DNA of 64,000 nucleotides from positions 1-64,000 of the forward strand of contig NZ_LT906455.1 in the NCBI RefSeq assembly GCF_900187115.1. The letters are read 5' to 3'. Source of the stretch: Aliarcobacter butzleri (GTDB lineage: Bacteria; Campylobacterota; Campylobacteria; Campylobacterales; Arcobacteraceae). This document shows positions 57,410-64,000 of this stretch, piece by piece. Below the pieces are notes generated by a model that saw only the letters and a list, made by a program, of their open reading frames with translations, was not told the DNA's origin and did not search any database. Position numbers and translations under genes: made by a program. Numbering within the stretch: position 1 is the stretch's first letter; every line of letters starts with the position of its first letter.

Positions 57410-57847
57410 TTAGTCTTTATCCCAGAACTCTTTTAGAGTTTCATCTTTATCTTTTTTTAGTTCACTACTATCAGTAAAGAATTCTAAATCATCAATCTTA
57501 TTTAATGCAGCTTGAAAATCTTCATCTTCAATTTTAGTATTTGATGAAATTTTTTTATCTTCAATATTTTCTTTTTTAGATATATTTTTATCACTTTTTA
57601 CCGTTTCCTTTTTCTCAGATTCAATAGAAGGAATTTCACCTACATCTTTGCCTTTTAATTTAAGATAGTCAGTCATAATTTTTTCATACTCTTCAAAATC
57701 TAAAAGAATAGTATTTGGTTTTCCATCTCTTAATATGATTGCTTTTTCTATCTCTTTTCTATTTAATTTATCAAAGATATTTTTACTTTTTCTTACAAGT
57801 TCAGTTGATGAAAACATCTCTTTTGATGTATATTGTAATAGCGACAT
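57410..57847 (-). CDS. Phd/YefM-like antitoxin-domain protein without a toxin
   Basis: A 145-residue protein. The N-terminal half (about 12-62; SSTELVRKSKNIFDKLNRKE, AIILRDGKPNTILLDFEEYE) resembles Phd/YefM DNA-binding antitoxins. The rest is low-complexity, charged (Lys/Glu/Asp) and probably disordered, ending TLKEFWDKD. No toxin gene lies on either side: asnB is convergent and the upstream 296 bp have no gene. A stand-alone regulator or chromosome-associated protein is possible; its neighbour is the parS site. Confidence 0.7.
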   Translation of the reverse strand: MSLLQYTSKEMFSSTELVRKSKNIFDKLNRKEIEKAIILRDGKPNTILLDFEEYEKIMTDYLKLKGKDVGEIPSIESEKKETVKSDKNISKKENIEDKKISSNTKIEDEDFQAALNKIDDLEFFTDSSELKKDKDETLKEFWDKD

Positions 57848-58143
57848 TTAAATCCTTTACATATTTTAATATGTATTATAACACAATTTAAGAAAATCAT
57901 ATTTATCAAAATAGATAAATATTAATAAATTTTAGATTCACTTATATAGCCGATATAGAAACTTATTGAGATTTAATATGTAATAAATATTTAATATTAA
58001 TTTGATAGCGATTAACAAGTTTCAAAATAGTAGTTTCAAATGATAGAGTTTTTTATAAATTTATTGATAGAGAATAAATTTGTTTTTTAGTTTGATTTTA
58101 AATAAGTTAAATAATTAACTACATGAAAAGATTCTGTAGTTAA
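57848..58143. other. AT-rich non-coding stretch
   Basis: About 296 bp without a supported gene between the Phd-like gene and phoH. It holds the presumed promoter of the Phd-like gene at its left end and the phoH terminator hairpin at its right end. I see no tRNA, conserved RNA motif or repeat in the middle. Confidence 0.6.
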
Positions 58144-58149
58144 TTATTT
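58109..58149 (-). terminator. phoH operon terminator, hairpin spanning the stop codon
   Basis: Perfect 15-bp arms (58109-58123 and 58135-58149) with an 11-base loop include the phoH stop codon (58146-58144). T-rich sequence follows on the minus strand. Confidence 0.75.
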
Positions 58150-59544
58150 TGAGAAGATTTGTTCAGCCCACTCAGTAATAGGACCTCTTAAAACTTTTTC
58201 TAATTTTATTGCGAAGATATTTACAAGGTTATCTTCGTTTTTACTTGATTTTAAAAGTGTAGTTAAAGCATTTGTGTATTTATTTACATAGAAGTTATCT
58301 ATTTGTTTATTTGAACCAAGAACTACAACTTTACAACTGCTATCTATTCTTGATAGAACCATTTGCATAGTTTTATTTGACATATTCTGAGCTTCATCAA
58401 TAATGATAAATGAGTTTGATAGAGTTCTTCCTCTCATTTCTCCTACCCACATAGTTTCTATTCCATAGTTTGAAATCATTTGCTCTATTCTAGCAGTAAC
58501 TTCACTATCATCAAGTTGTTGAAAAACTACATCTGGAGCTTTTTTATTTCTTTTTCTTTTATGTTCAGTTCTTATAATGTAGTCTAAACTATCCATTAAA
58601 GGATGATTATAGATTTTAAATTTTTCTTCAAGTCCTGGTAAATAACCAACATCTTCACCTTTATCAAGTGATTCAATAGAATTTCTAATATATATGATTT
58701 TTTGAAAAAACTTTTGTCTTACTAGTTTTAATGCACCACTTAAAGCAAGCAAAGTTTTTCCACTTCCAGCTTTTGCTTCTATAATCAAAACATTGTAAAA
58801 ATGATTTATTATAGCATCACTAAAAAAAAGTTGCTCTTTATTTAAAGGCGTTATAACTTGATCTCTAATTTCTACTTCATCAAGTAATTTTATTTTTTTA
58901 TTTTGGATATTTGCTAAAAGTACTTGATCAGAATGTCTTACTTTAAAACAATATGAAAAGTTATAAGGTTTATAATCTTTATCAAATTTTATTATCTCTT
59001 CATTATCAAGATATTCTAAATCTTCGAAATTTATATCTATATATTTAATAAAATCTAAATCAAAAATATCTTTATCTTTACCTAATAGAGAATTAGTTTT
59101 TATATCAAGAGAAATGGCTCTTGTTCTAGCCATAATATCAAGAGAGATAAATTCAACTTTATGCTTATAATAAGTATTTGCAAAAGTTGAAATCTCAAGT
59201 ATTTTCCTATCATTTATGATATTTAATGATACATTTTTACTATTAATTTCATATTCATCTTTTGAGATTATATCAATAACAGTATCTTTATTATTTATTT
59301 TTAATCTTATGATTTTATATAAGTCTTTTTTTGTAGAACTGATGATATTAGAATCTTCAAGTATTCTTGCGAACTCTCTTGCTTGGAAATTTATCTCATC
59401 AAAACCACTTTTTTTTGTATCTATTTCATCAAGTACAGTTTCTGCTAAGATAATTAAATTTTTCCCATCTTGAGATAATTTATAAATATTTGTAGCATCT
59501 TCAAGTAAGATATTTGTATCAAGAACATAGTATTTATCAAACAT
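58144..59544 (-). CDS. PhoH-family PIN-domain ATPase
   Basis: A 466-residue fusion of an N-terminal PIN ribonuclease-like domain (YVLDTNILLED, acidic Asp9; TVLDEID) and a C-terminal PhoH ATPase with Walker A AGSGKT at 259-264 and IIDEAQNM. PhoH2-type proteins of this architecture act as RNA helicase/ribonucleases. It ends the minus-strand cluster and overlaps the hemJ gene by 8 bp. Confidence 0.92.
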   Translation of the reverse strand: MFDKYYVLDTNILLEDATNIYKLSQDGKNLIILAETVLDEIDTKKSGFDEINFQAREFARILEDSNIISSTKKDLYKIIRLKINNKDTVIDIISKDEYEINSKNVSLNIINDRKILEISTFANTYYKHKVEFISLDIMARTRAISLDIKTNSLLGKDKDIFDLDFIKYIDINFEDLEYLDNEEIIKFDKDYKPYNFSYCFKVRHSDQVLLANIQNKKIKLLDEVEIRDQVITPLNKEQLFFSDAIINHFYNVLIIEAKAGSGKTLLALSGALKLVRQKFFQKIIYIRNSIESLDKGEDVGYLPGLEEKFKIYNHPLMDSLDYIIRTEHKRKRNKKAPDVVFQQLDDSEVTARIEQMISNYGIETMWVGEMRGRTLSNSFIIIDEAQNMSNKTMQMVLSRIDSSCKVVVLGSNKQIDNFYVNKYTNALTTLLKSSKNEDNLVNIFAIKLEKVLRGPITEWAEQIFSK

Positions 59545-60055
59545 CAGATTTCACCACTTTGGGTTTTAATATTTTGTATGAAATAAATGCAAACAATAAA
59601 ATTATTAATAAAGTAAAAATAATAGAAAAGCTTTTTGTAATAACATAAGTAACTATTAAAATAGCTAACATTGTTGGCATTTCATTGTACATTCTAAAAA
59701 ACTTTCCATCTTTAGTACAGCAATCATCTGCTAATTGTTTTCTATATTTTGCTAAAGACAAAGAGTAAATAATAAGTAAAATAATAGCAGTTATTTTTGC
59801 ATACATCCAACCAAATTGGAATAAAGAAGGATTTATTGCTAACATTGAGATACCTGAAATAATTGTCACTAACATTGCAGGATGACCTATGTAATAATAG
59901 ATTTTGTATTCTTGAATTTTCACTACTTCTACAAACTCTTTTTTATCAATATTTTCTACATGATAAACAAAAAGTCTTGGAAGATAAAATAACATTGCCA
60001 TCCAAGATAAAACAGCAATAATATGTAAGCTTAATATCCAAGTGTAATATTCCAT
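59537..60055 (-). CDS. hemJ: Protoporphyrinogen IX oxidase HemJ
   Basis: A 172-residue membrane protein that oxidises protoporphyrinogen in haem synthesis. The HemJ pattern is clear: LSLHIIAVLSWMAMLFYLPRLFVYH at the N-terminus (given in parts: LHIIAVLSWMAMLFYLPRLF), then YYIGHPAMLVTIISGI and a conserved K near KYRKQL. I chose ATG 60055, with AAGGA seven bases upstream, over one 11 codons earlier. The start lies 2 bp after the rarA stop codon. Confidence 0.88.
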   Translation of the reverse strand: MEYYTWILSLHIIAVLSWMAMLFYLPRLFVYHVENIDKKEFVEVVKIQEYKIYYYIGHPAMLVTIISGISMLAINPSLFQFGWMYAKITAIILLIIYSLSLAKYRKQLADDCCTKDGKFFRMYNEMPTMLAILIVTYVITKSFSIIFTLLIILLFAFISYKILKPKVVKSDV

Positions 60056-60057
60056 TT

Positions 60058-61242
60058 TTAATCCTTGTTTTTTATTTTTTCTATCCAATCATTTAGAGTT
60101 TTTTCAAAACCAATATTTGAACTTTGATACAGATTTAAGTCTTCTTTCAAATATTCTTGTTCAACATATCCACCAAAATCATGAGGATATAAATAGCCTA
60201 TATGCTGCGAATCTAAATGTTTAGGTATATCTAGTATCTTACCATTTTTTATTTGTTCTAGAGCTTTATTTATAGCTTTATAAGCACTATTTGATTTTGG
60301 ACTTGATGCGAGATAAATTGCACATTGTGAAAGCATTATTCTTGATTCTGGATAACCTATTTTATTACAGGCCATCATAGTATTTACTGCAAGGTTTAAA
60401 GCATTAGGATTTGCATTGCCTATATCTTCACTTGCAAATATTACAAGTCTTCTAGTTATGAAATCTACACTTTCTCCACCATTTATTAATCTTGCCATAT
60501 AATAAAGTGCTCCATCAACATTTGAACCTCTTAGAGATTTTATCATTGCACTGGCTAAATCATAGTGAGTATCAGAAGATGAAACTCCATCCCCTATTAC
60601 ATTTTCTCTTAACTCTTTTAATAAATCAATATTGATATCTTTTGATACTTTATATGAAAAATTTAAAAGTGTTAACATAGCTCTTGCATCTCCAGAACTG
60701 GAAATTATCAAATACTCTTTTGCTCCATCACTTATATTTATATCAATATCTTTTAAAGCAATATAAAGAATTTTATTCATTTCATCTTTTGTAAATGGTT
60801 TGAATTCATATAAAAAAGATCGTGAACGAATAGCATTTGTTAAAGTAAAGAATGGATTTTCTGTACTTGCTCCAATTATTATGGCATCATAATTTTCCAT
60901 AATTGGCAGTAAAACTTCTTGTTGATTTTTTGATAATCTATGAACTTCATCTATAAAAATTAAAGGTTTAATTAACGCACCTTTATATTTATCAAATACT
61001 TTTCGTAAATCTTCTACTTTTATAGATGTTGCATTGAAATAATAGTAATCTGTTCCTATCTCTTTTGCAATAATTTTTGCTAATGTTGTTTTTCCAGTTC
61101 CAGGTTTTCCATAAAAAAATAGATGTGGAATATCTTTTTGTTTGATTAATTTATATAAAGCTTTATCTTTTGAGATAATATGAGATTGACCAACAAAAGT
61201 TTCTAAATTTGTTGGTCTAAGTTTATTAGATAGATCTATCAT
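60058..61242 (-). CDS. rarA: Replication-associated recombination protein A
   Basis: A 394-residue AAA+ ATPase of the RarA/MgsA/WRNIP1 family that acts at stalled forks. Walker A GKPGTGKT lies at 45-52, IFIDEVHRLSKNQQE carries Walker B, followed by GASTENPFF and the C-terminal MgsA domain (DVGNANPNAL-like: EDIGNANPNALNLAV, then ECRI-like PESRIMLSQCAIYLA). It overlaps the upstream rluB gene by 17 bp. Confidence 0.94.
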   Translation of the reverse strand: MIDLSNKLRPTNLETFVGQSHIISKDKALYKLIKQKDIPHLFFYGKPGTGKTTLAKIIAKEIGTDYYYFNATSIKVEDLRKVFDKYKGALIKPLIFIDEVHRLSKNQQEVLLPIMENYDAIIIGASTENPFFTLTNAIRSRSFLYEFKPFTKDEMNKILYIALKDIDINISDGAKEYLIISSSGDARAMLTLLNFSYKVSKDINIDLLKELRENVIGDGVSSSDTHYDLASAMIKSLRGSNVDGALYYMARLINGGESVDFITRRLVIFASEDIGNANPNALNLAVNTMMACNKIGYPESRIMLSQCAIYLASSPKSNSAYKAINKALEQIKNGKILDIPKHLDSQHIGYLYPHDFGGYVEQEYLKEDLNLYQSSNIGFEKTLNDWIEKIKNKD

Positions 61243-62053
61243 CTTCGTTCATAAAAATTCTAAGATTTTTATATTCTTCTTTTGTTAGATATCTTGATTT
61301 TCCTGTTGGAAGGTTATTTAAAGATATTCCACCATATTCTAATCTTTTTAAATCTAAAACATCAAGATTAAAATGAGCGAAGAATCTTCTTAATTCTCTG
61401 TTTTTCCCTTCATTTATAACAACTTTAATTTTAGAGTGTTTTGTTCCATTTGTTTGTATATCATAAGCTAAAAAAGGAGCAAAGCTCATAGATTTGATTT
61501 TAGTACCTTTATAAGCTCCTGAAGTCGCATCTTCGATTGTAATACCACTTTGCATTGCTTGTTCAACTGCAGGCGTAATAAGACCATTTAATTTGATTTT
61601 ATATACCCTTTCTAAATCTGAGTGCATTAAAGCATTTACTATATCAACGCTATCGGATAAAAGAAGTAATCCTTCACTAGAATAGTCAAGTCTACCAACA
61701 CTTAAAAAATGTTTATATTTATGTTCTAAACCATCATAGATTGTTTTTCTTCCTTGTGGATCTTTTTTTGAAACAATTTCACCTTTAGGTTTATTATAAA
61801 CAATAACTGTGTATAACTTGTTTTTTTCTTCTTTGATAAGTTTTTTACCAATTTCAACTTTATCAGTTGACTTTACTTTTGTAGCTAAATCTGTAACAAC
61901 TTTGTTATTTACTCTGATTTTGCCCTCTTCTATTAGTTTATCTGCTTCTCTTCTTGAATAATTGCTATTATGTGATAAGAATTTATTTAATCTAATTAAT
62001 TCAAACTTTGGCTCTTCTACTTTTGTTGTAGTTTTTTTTGTCTCTTTTTTCAT
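61226..62053 (-). CDS. RluB-type 23S rRNA pseudouridine synthase
   Basis: A 275-residue protein with an N-terminal S4 RNA-binding domain (IRLNKFLSHNSNYSRREADK, about 20-60) and the RsuA/RluB catalytic motif GRLDYSSEGLLLLS with catalytic Asp123. GKNRELRRFF is the C-terminal family signature. A lysine-rich N-terminal extension (1-15) is present. It overlaps kdsD upstream by 4 bp and rarA downstream by 17 bp. Confidence 0.92.
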   Translation of the reverse strand: MKKETKKTTTKVEEPKFELIRLNKFLSHNSNYSRREADKLIEEGKIRVNNKVVTDLATKVKSTDKVEIGKKLIKEEKNKLYTVIVYNKPKGEIVSKKDPQGRKTIYDGLEHKYKHFLSVGRLDYSSEGLLLLSDSVDIVNALMHSDLERVYKIKLNGLITPAVEQAMQSGITIEDATSGAYKGTKIKSMSFAPFLAYDIQTNGTKHSKIKVVINEGKNRELRRFFAHFNLDVLDLKRLEYGGISLNNLPTGKSRYLTKEEYKNLRIFMNEDDRSI

Positions 62054-63012
62054 TTTATACCAGCTTCTATTAGGTCATGAATATGTAATAAACCAATTAG
62101 TTTATTATTTTCATCTGTTACAATTAATAATTGTATTTTATAATTTTCAATGATTTGAAGTGCATCACTTGCAAGTAAATCTTTATTTTTTAAAGTTTTT
62201 GGATTTAGCGTAGCGATATCTTCAACATTACAATTGATAGAAAAGTTTTCATTCATAAGGGCTCTTCTTAAATCTCCGTCACTTAAAACTCCAAATACCG
62301 TTCTATTCTCATCAATTATAATTACATTTCCAAGTCGCCCTTCACTCATAACGATAATTGCATCTTTAAGTTTTGTTTCACGTGAAACTGTAGGAAGATT
62401 ATCTTTTTTTAACAAATCATCAACTTTAACAAAAAGTTTTTTACCAAGACTTCCCCCTGGATGGAAAGATGCAAAATCCTCTTTTTTAAAATCTCTTTTT
62501 TTCATAAGGCAAACTGCAAGAGCATCTCCCATTGCCATAGTTAGAGTTGTAGAAGAAGTTGGAGCAGTATCCAAAGGACATGCTTCTTTATCAACAGCAA
62601 TATTTATAAAAACATCTGCATATTTTGCTAAAGTAGAGTTTTCACTTTTTGCCATAGCAATCAAAGGAATATTAAGTCTTTTTAAGTGTGGTAAGATTTG
62701 GATTAACTCTTCACTCTCTCCACTGTATGAAATTCCAAGAACTATATCATCTTTTCCAATCATCCCTAAATCTCCATGCATAGCTTCCGTTGGATGAAGG
62801 AAAAATGAGCTAGTTCCTGTACTTGCTAGTGTTGCAGCAATCTTTGCTCCAACAAGACCAGATTTACCAACACCAGTTACTATTAATTTACCTTTTGAAT
62901 TTACAATTAAATCAATAGCTTTTTCTATATCAAAAGATATTTTATTTGCTGTTTTTTCTAACTCTTTTGCTTCAGTTAATAAAACATCTCTAACTATCTC
63001 TTTAAAATTCAT
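62050..63012 (-). CDS. kdsD: Arabinose-5-phosphate isomerase (KpsF/GutQ family)
   Basis: Makes arabinose-5-phosphate for KDO, the inner sugar of lipopolysaccharide. The 320-residue protein has a SIS domain (VTGVGKSGLVGAKIAATLAS, about 44-63; HPTEAMHGDLGM) and two CBS domains (about 205-320; LSDGDLRRALM, LLHIHDLIEAGI). It overlaps rluB by 4 bp (ATGA) and follows rnj by 12 bp, so the cluster is one operon. Confidence 0.93.
   Translation of the reverse strand: MNFKEIVRDVLLTEAKELEKTANKISFDIEKAIDLIVNSKGKLIVTGVGKSGLVGAKIAATLASTGTSSFFLHPTEAMHGDLGMIGKDDIVLGISYSGESEELIQILPHLKRLNIPLIAMAKSENSTLAKYADVFINIAVDKEACPLDTAPTSSTTLTMAMGDALAVCLMKKRDFKKEDFASFHPGGSLGKKLFVKVDDLLKKDNLPTVSRETKLKDAIIVMSEGRLGNVIIIDENRTVFGVLSDGDLRRALMNENFSINCNVEDIATLNPKTLKNKDLLASDALQIIENYKIQLLIVTDENNKLIGLLHIHDLIEAGIK
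62374..62389. other. parS-like sequence, one mismatch, inside kdsD
   Basis: TGTTTCACGTGAAACT matches the ParB-binding consensus at all but the last position. The central 14 bp (62375-62388) are a perfect palindrome. It lies about 5 kb from the perfect parS site. Confidence 0.55.
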
Positions 63013-63024
63013 ATATAGTCCTTA

Positions 63025-64000
63025 TTATTGTACAAATATAGTAGGAACAATCATCGGATATTTTTTATATTTTCTAGTACAATGTTTTCTTACAACTTTT
63101 CTTAATTCATCTTCTAAAATTCTATTATTTTTTAGAATACCAGGTTTAACATTTTCTAAGAAAACACCTAAAATATCTTCAATCTCTTTTACAAAATATT
63201 TATCTTGTTTATCAGAAACTAATCCAAATGATGAAACTTTTGGTTTTTGAGCTAATGTTCTATCATTTTCATTAATTTGAGCTACAATCATAACTATACC
63301 TTCTTTAGCCATAGTTTGTCTATCTAAAACTACATCATCAGAAATTCTATGATTTAATTGATTATCTATATAAACTTTTCCAGATTTAACTGTTTTTACT
63401 TTTTTAAGATATTTTGGAGTAACTTCGATTTGTTCACCATCACTCATAATATAAACATTTCTTTCTAATACACCACAATCAACTCCAGTTTGACCATGTT
63501 TTAAAGCATGATTATATTCACCATGAACTGGTAAAAAGAATTTTGGTTTAATAAGTCTTAGCATAAGTTTTTGTTCTTCTTGTCCTGCATGTCCTGAAAC
63601 GTGAATATCTGGGAAATCTTGATAAGCAACTTTTGCACCAGCTTTTAATAAGTGATTTATAATTTCAGAAACACTTGCTTCATTTCCTGGAATTGCTTTA
63701 GATGAAAGTATAATTTGATCTTCGGGTTTAATTTTAATATGTCTATGTTCATGAATTGCCATTCTATATAAAGCACTCATTGATTCACCTTGACTACCAG
63801 TTGTCACGATTAAAACTTCTTTATCATTATATTTATTTACTTCGTGAGCTTCTATAAATTGGTCTTTTGGAAATTTTATATAACCTAAATTCATAGCAAT
63901 TTCTAGGTTTTTCTCCATTGATCTTCCAATCACACAAATTTTTCTTCCATAAATTAGTGCTTTTTCAATAGCTTGTGCAACTCTGTGAATATTTGAAGAG
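63025..64000 (-). CDS. rnj: Ribonuclease J (partial, N-terminal part outside the window)
   Basis: RNA-processing endo/5'-exonuclease of the metallo-beta-lactamase superfamily. The window cuts the gene; the visible C-terminal 325 or so residues continue in frame to the last base (IHRVAQAIEKALIYGRKICV). The beta-CASP motifs VTTGSQGESMSALYRMA, LSSKAIPGNE and HVSGHAGQEEQ are clear, with the metal-ligand HGEY, then the RNase J C-terminal domain (EVRKVVRKHCTRK-like ending, KKYPMIVPTIFVQ). It is the upstream gene of the kdsD-rluB-rarA-hemJ-phoH cluster. Confidence 0.94.
   Translation of the reverse strand, partial: SSNIHRVAQAIEKALIYGRKICVIGRSMEKNLEIAMNLGYIKFPKDQFIEAHEVNKYNDKEVLIVTTGSQGESMSALYRMAIHEHRHIKIKPEDQIILSSKAIPGNEASVSEIINHLLKAGAKVAYQDFPDIHVSGHAGQEEQKLMLRLIKPKFFLPVHGEYNHALKHGQTGVDCGVLERNVYIMSDGEQIEVTPKYLKKVKTVKSGKVYIDNQLNHRISDDVVLDRQTMAKEGIVMIVAQINENDRTLAQKPKVSSFGLVSDKQDKYFVKEIEDILGVFLENVKPGILKNNRILEDELRKVVRKHCTRKYKKYPMIVPTIFVQ

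Noticed and set aside
57410-57847. Complete toxin-antitoxin module
   Set aside because: Only an antitoxin-like N-terminal domain is present; no toxin ORF is found on either strand nearby.

Overview
The window starts at dnaA and carries dnaA-dnaN-gyrB, so it is the origin end of a chromosome. Base composition is very AT-rich. QueF, NrdA, GatB, RNase J, LutABC/LctP and the DnaA boxes all look like Campylobacterota, and the gene content and protein sequences fit Arcobacter/Aliarcobacter best; I cannot name the species without a search. There are no rRNA genes, recognisable tRNAs, CRISPR arrays, insertion sequences or prophage. This is mostly core chromosome with a few accessory islets.

Layout. 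1-4.9 kb: dnaA, an oriC-like spacer with an inverted pair of DnaA boxes, dnaN, gyrB. 4.9-7.6 kb: flavoprotein oxidoreductase, queF, an unrecognised HTH/coiled-coil protein, the SRP RNA gene (minus strand) and a YqaA-like membrane protein. 7.6-11.9 kb: minus-strand molybdate operon modE-modA-mop-modB-modC plus a methyltransferase, with a ModE-type inverted repeat upstream. 12-15.5 kb: MgtC/DUF4010 membrane protein, a promoter-linked structured element, divergent lysR and MFS exporter. 15.6-24.3 kb: one 2898-residue surface adhesin with a LapA-type retention module and a TAAG (LapG-type) site. 24.3-30.2 kb: RluA-type pseudouridine synthase, purB, nrdA, a possible 31-residue ORF, nrdB. 30.3-34.9 kb: a nested palindrome, a putAbiC-type phage-defence protein, thioesterase, OmpA-like envelope pair, a frameshifted YhdH-type reductase divergent from hxlR. 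34.9-38.1 kb: gpsA, gatB, SurA-like chaperone. 38.2-48.4 kb: lactate module (dld, lctP, lutABC) with its own two-component system. 48.5-57.3 kb: dCMP deaminase, accBC, DEAD-box helicase with a long structured leader, pit phosphate permease, an AEC transporter lacking a canonical start codon, asnB. 57.3-64 kb: a perfect parS site, a lone Phd-like protein, then the minus-strand cluster rnj-kdsD-rluB-rarA-hemJ-phoH, with rnj cut by the window edge.

How it fits together. The chromosome maintenance signals (oriC, parS) lie at the two ends of the window. The metabolic theme is microaerobic or anaerobic respiration: molybdate uptake for molybdoenzymes, D- and L-lactate uptake and oxidation under a dedicated sensor kinase, and class I ribonucleotide reductase. 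The most notable observations are the parS site with near-matches around it, the SRP RNA with an upstream leader that competes for its 5' arm, the LapG-type cleavage site in the giant adhesin, the sensor kinase embedded in the lactate operon, and the structured elements at 13.3 and 30.3 kb. I found no convincing wholly new multi-gene system.
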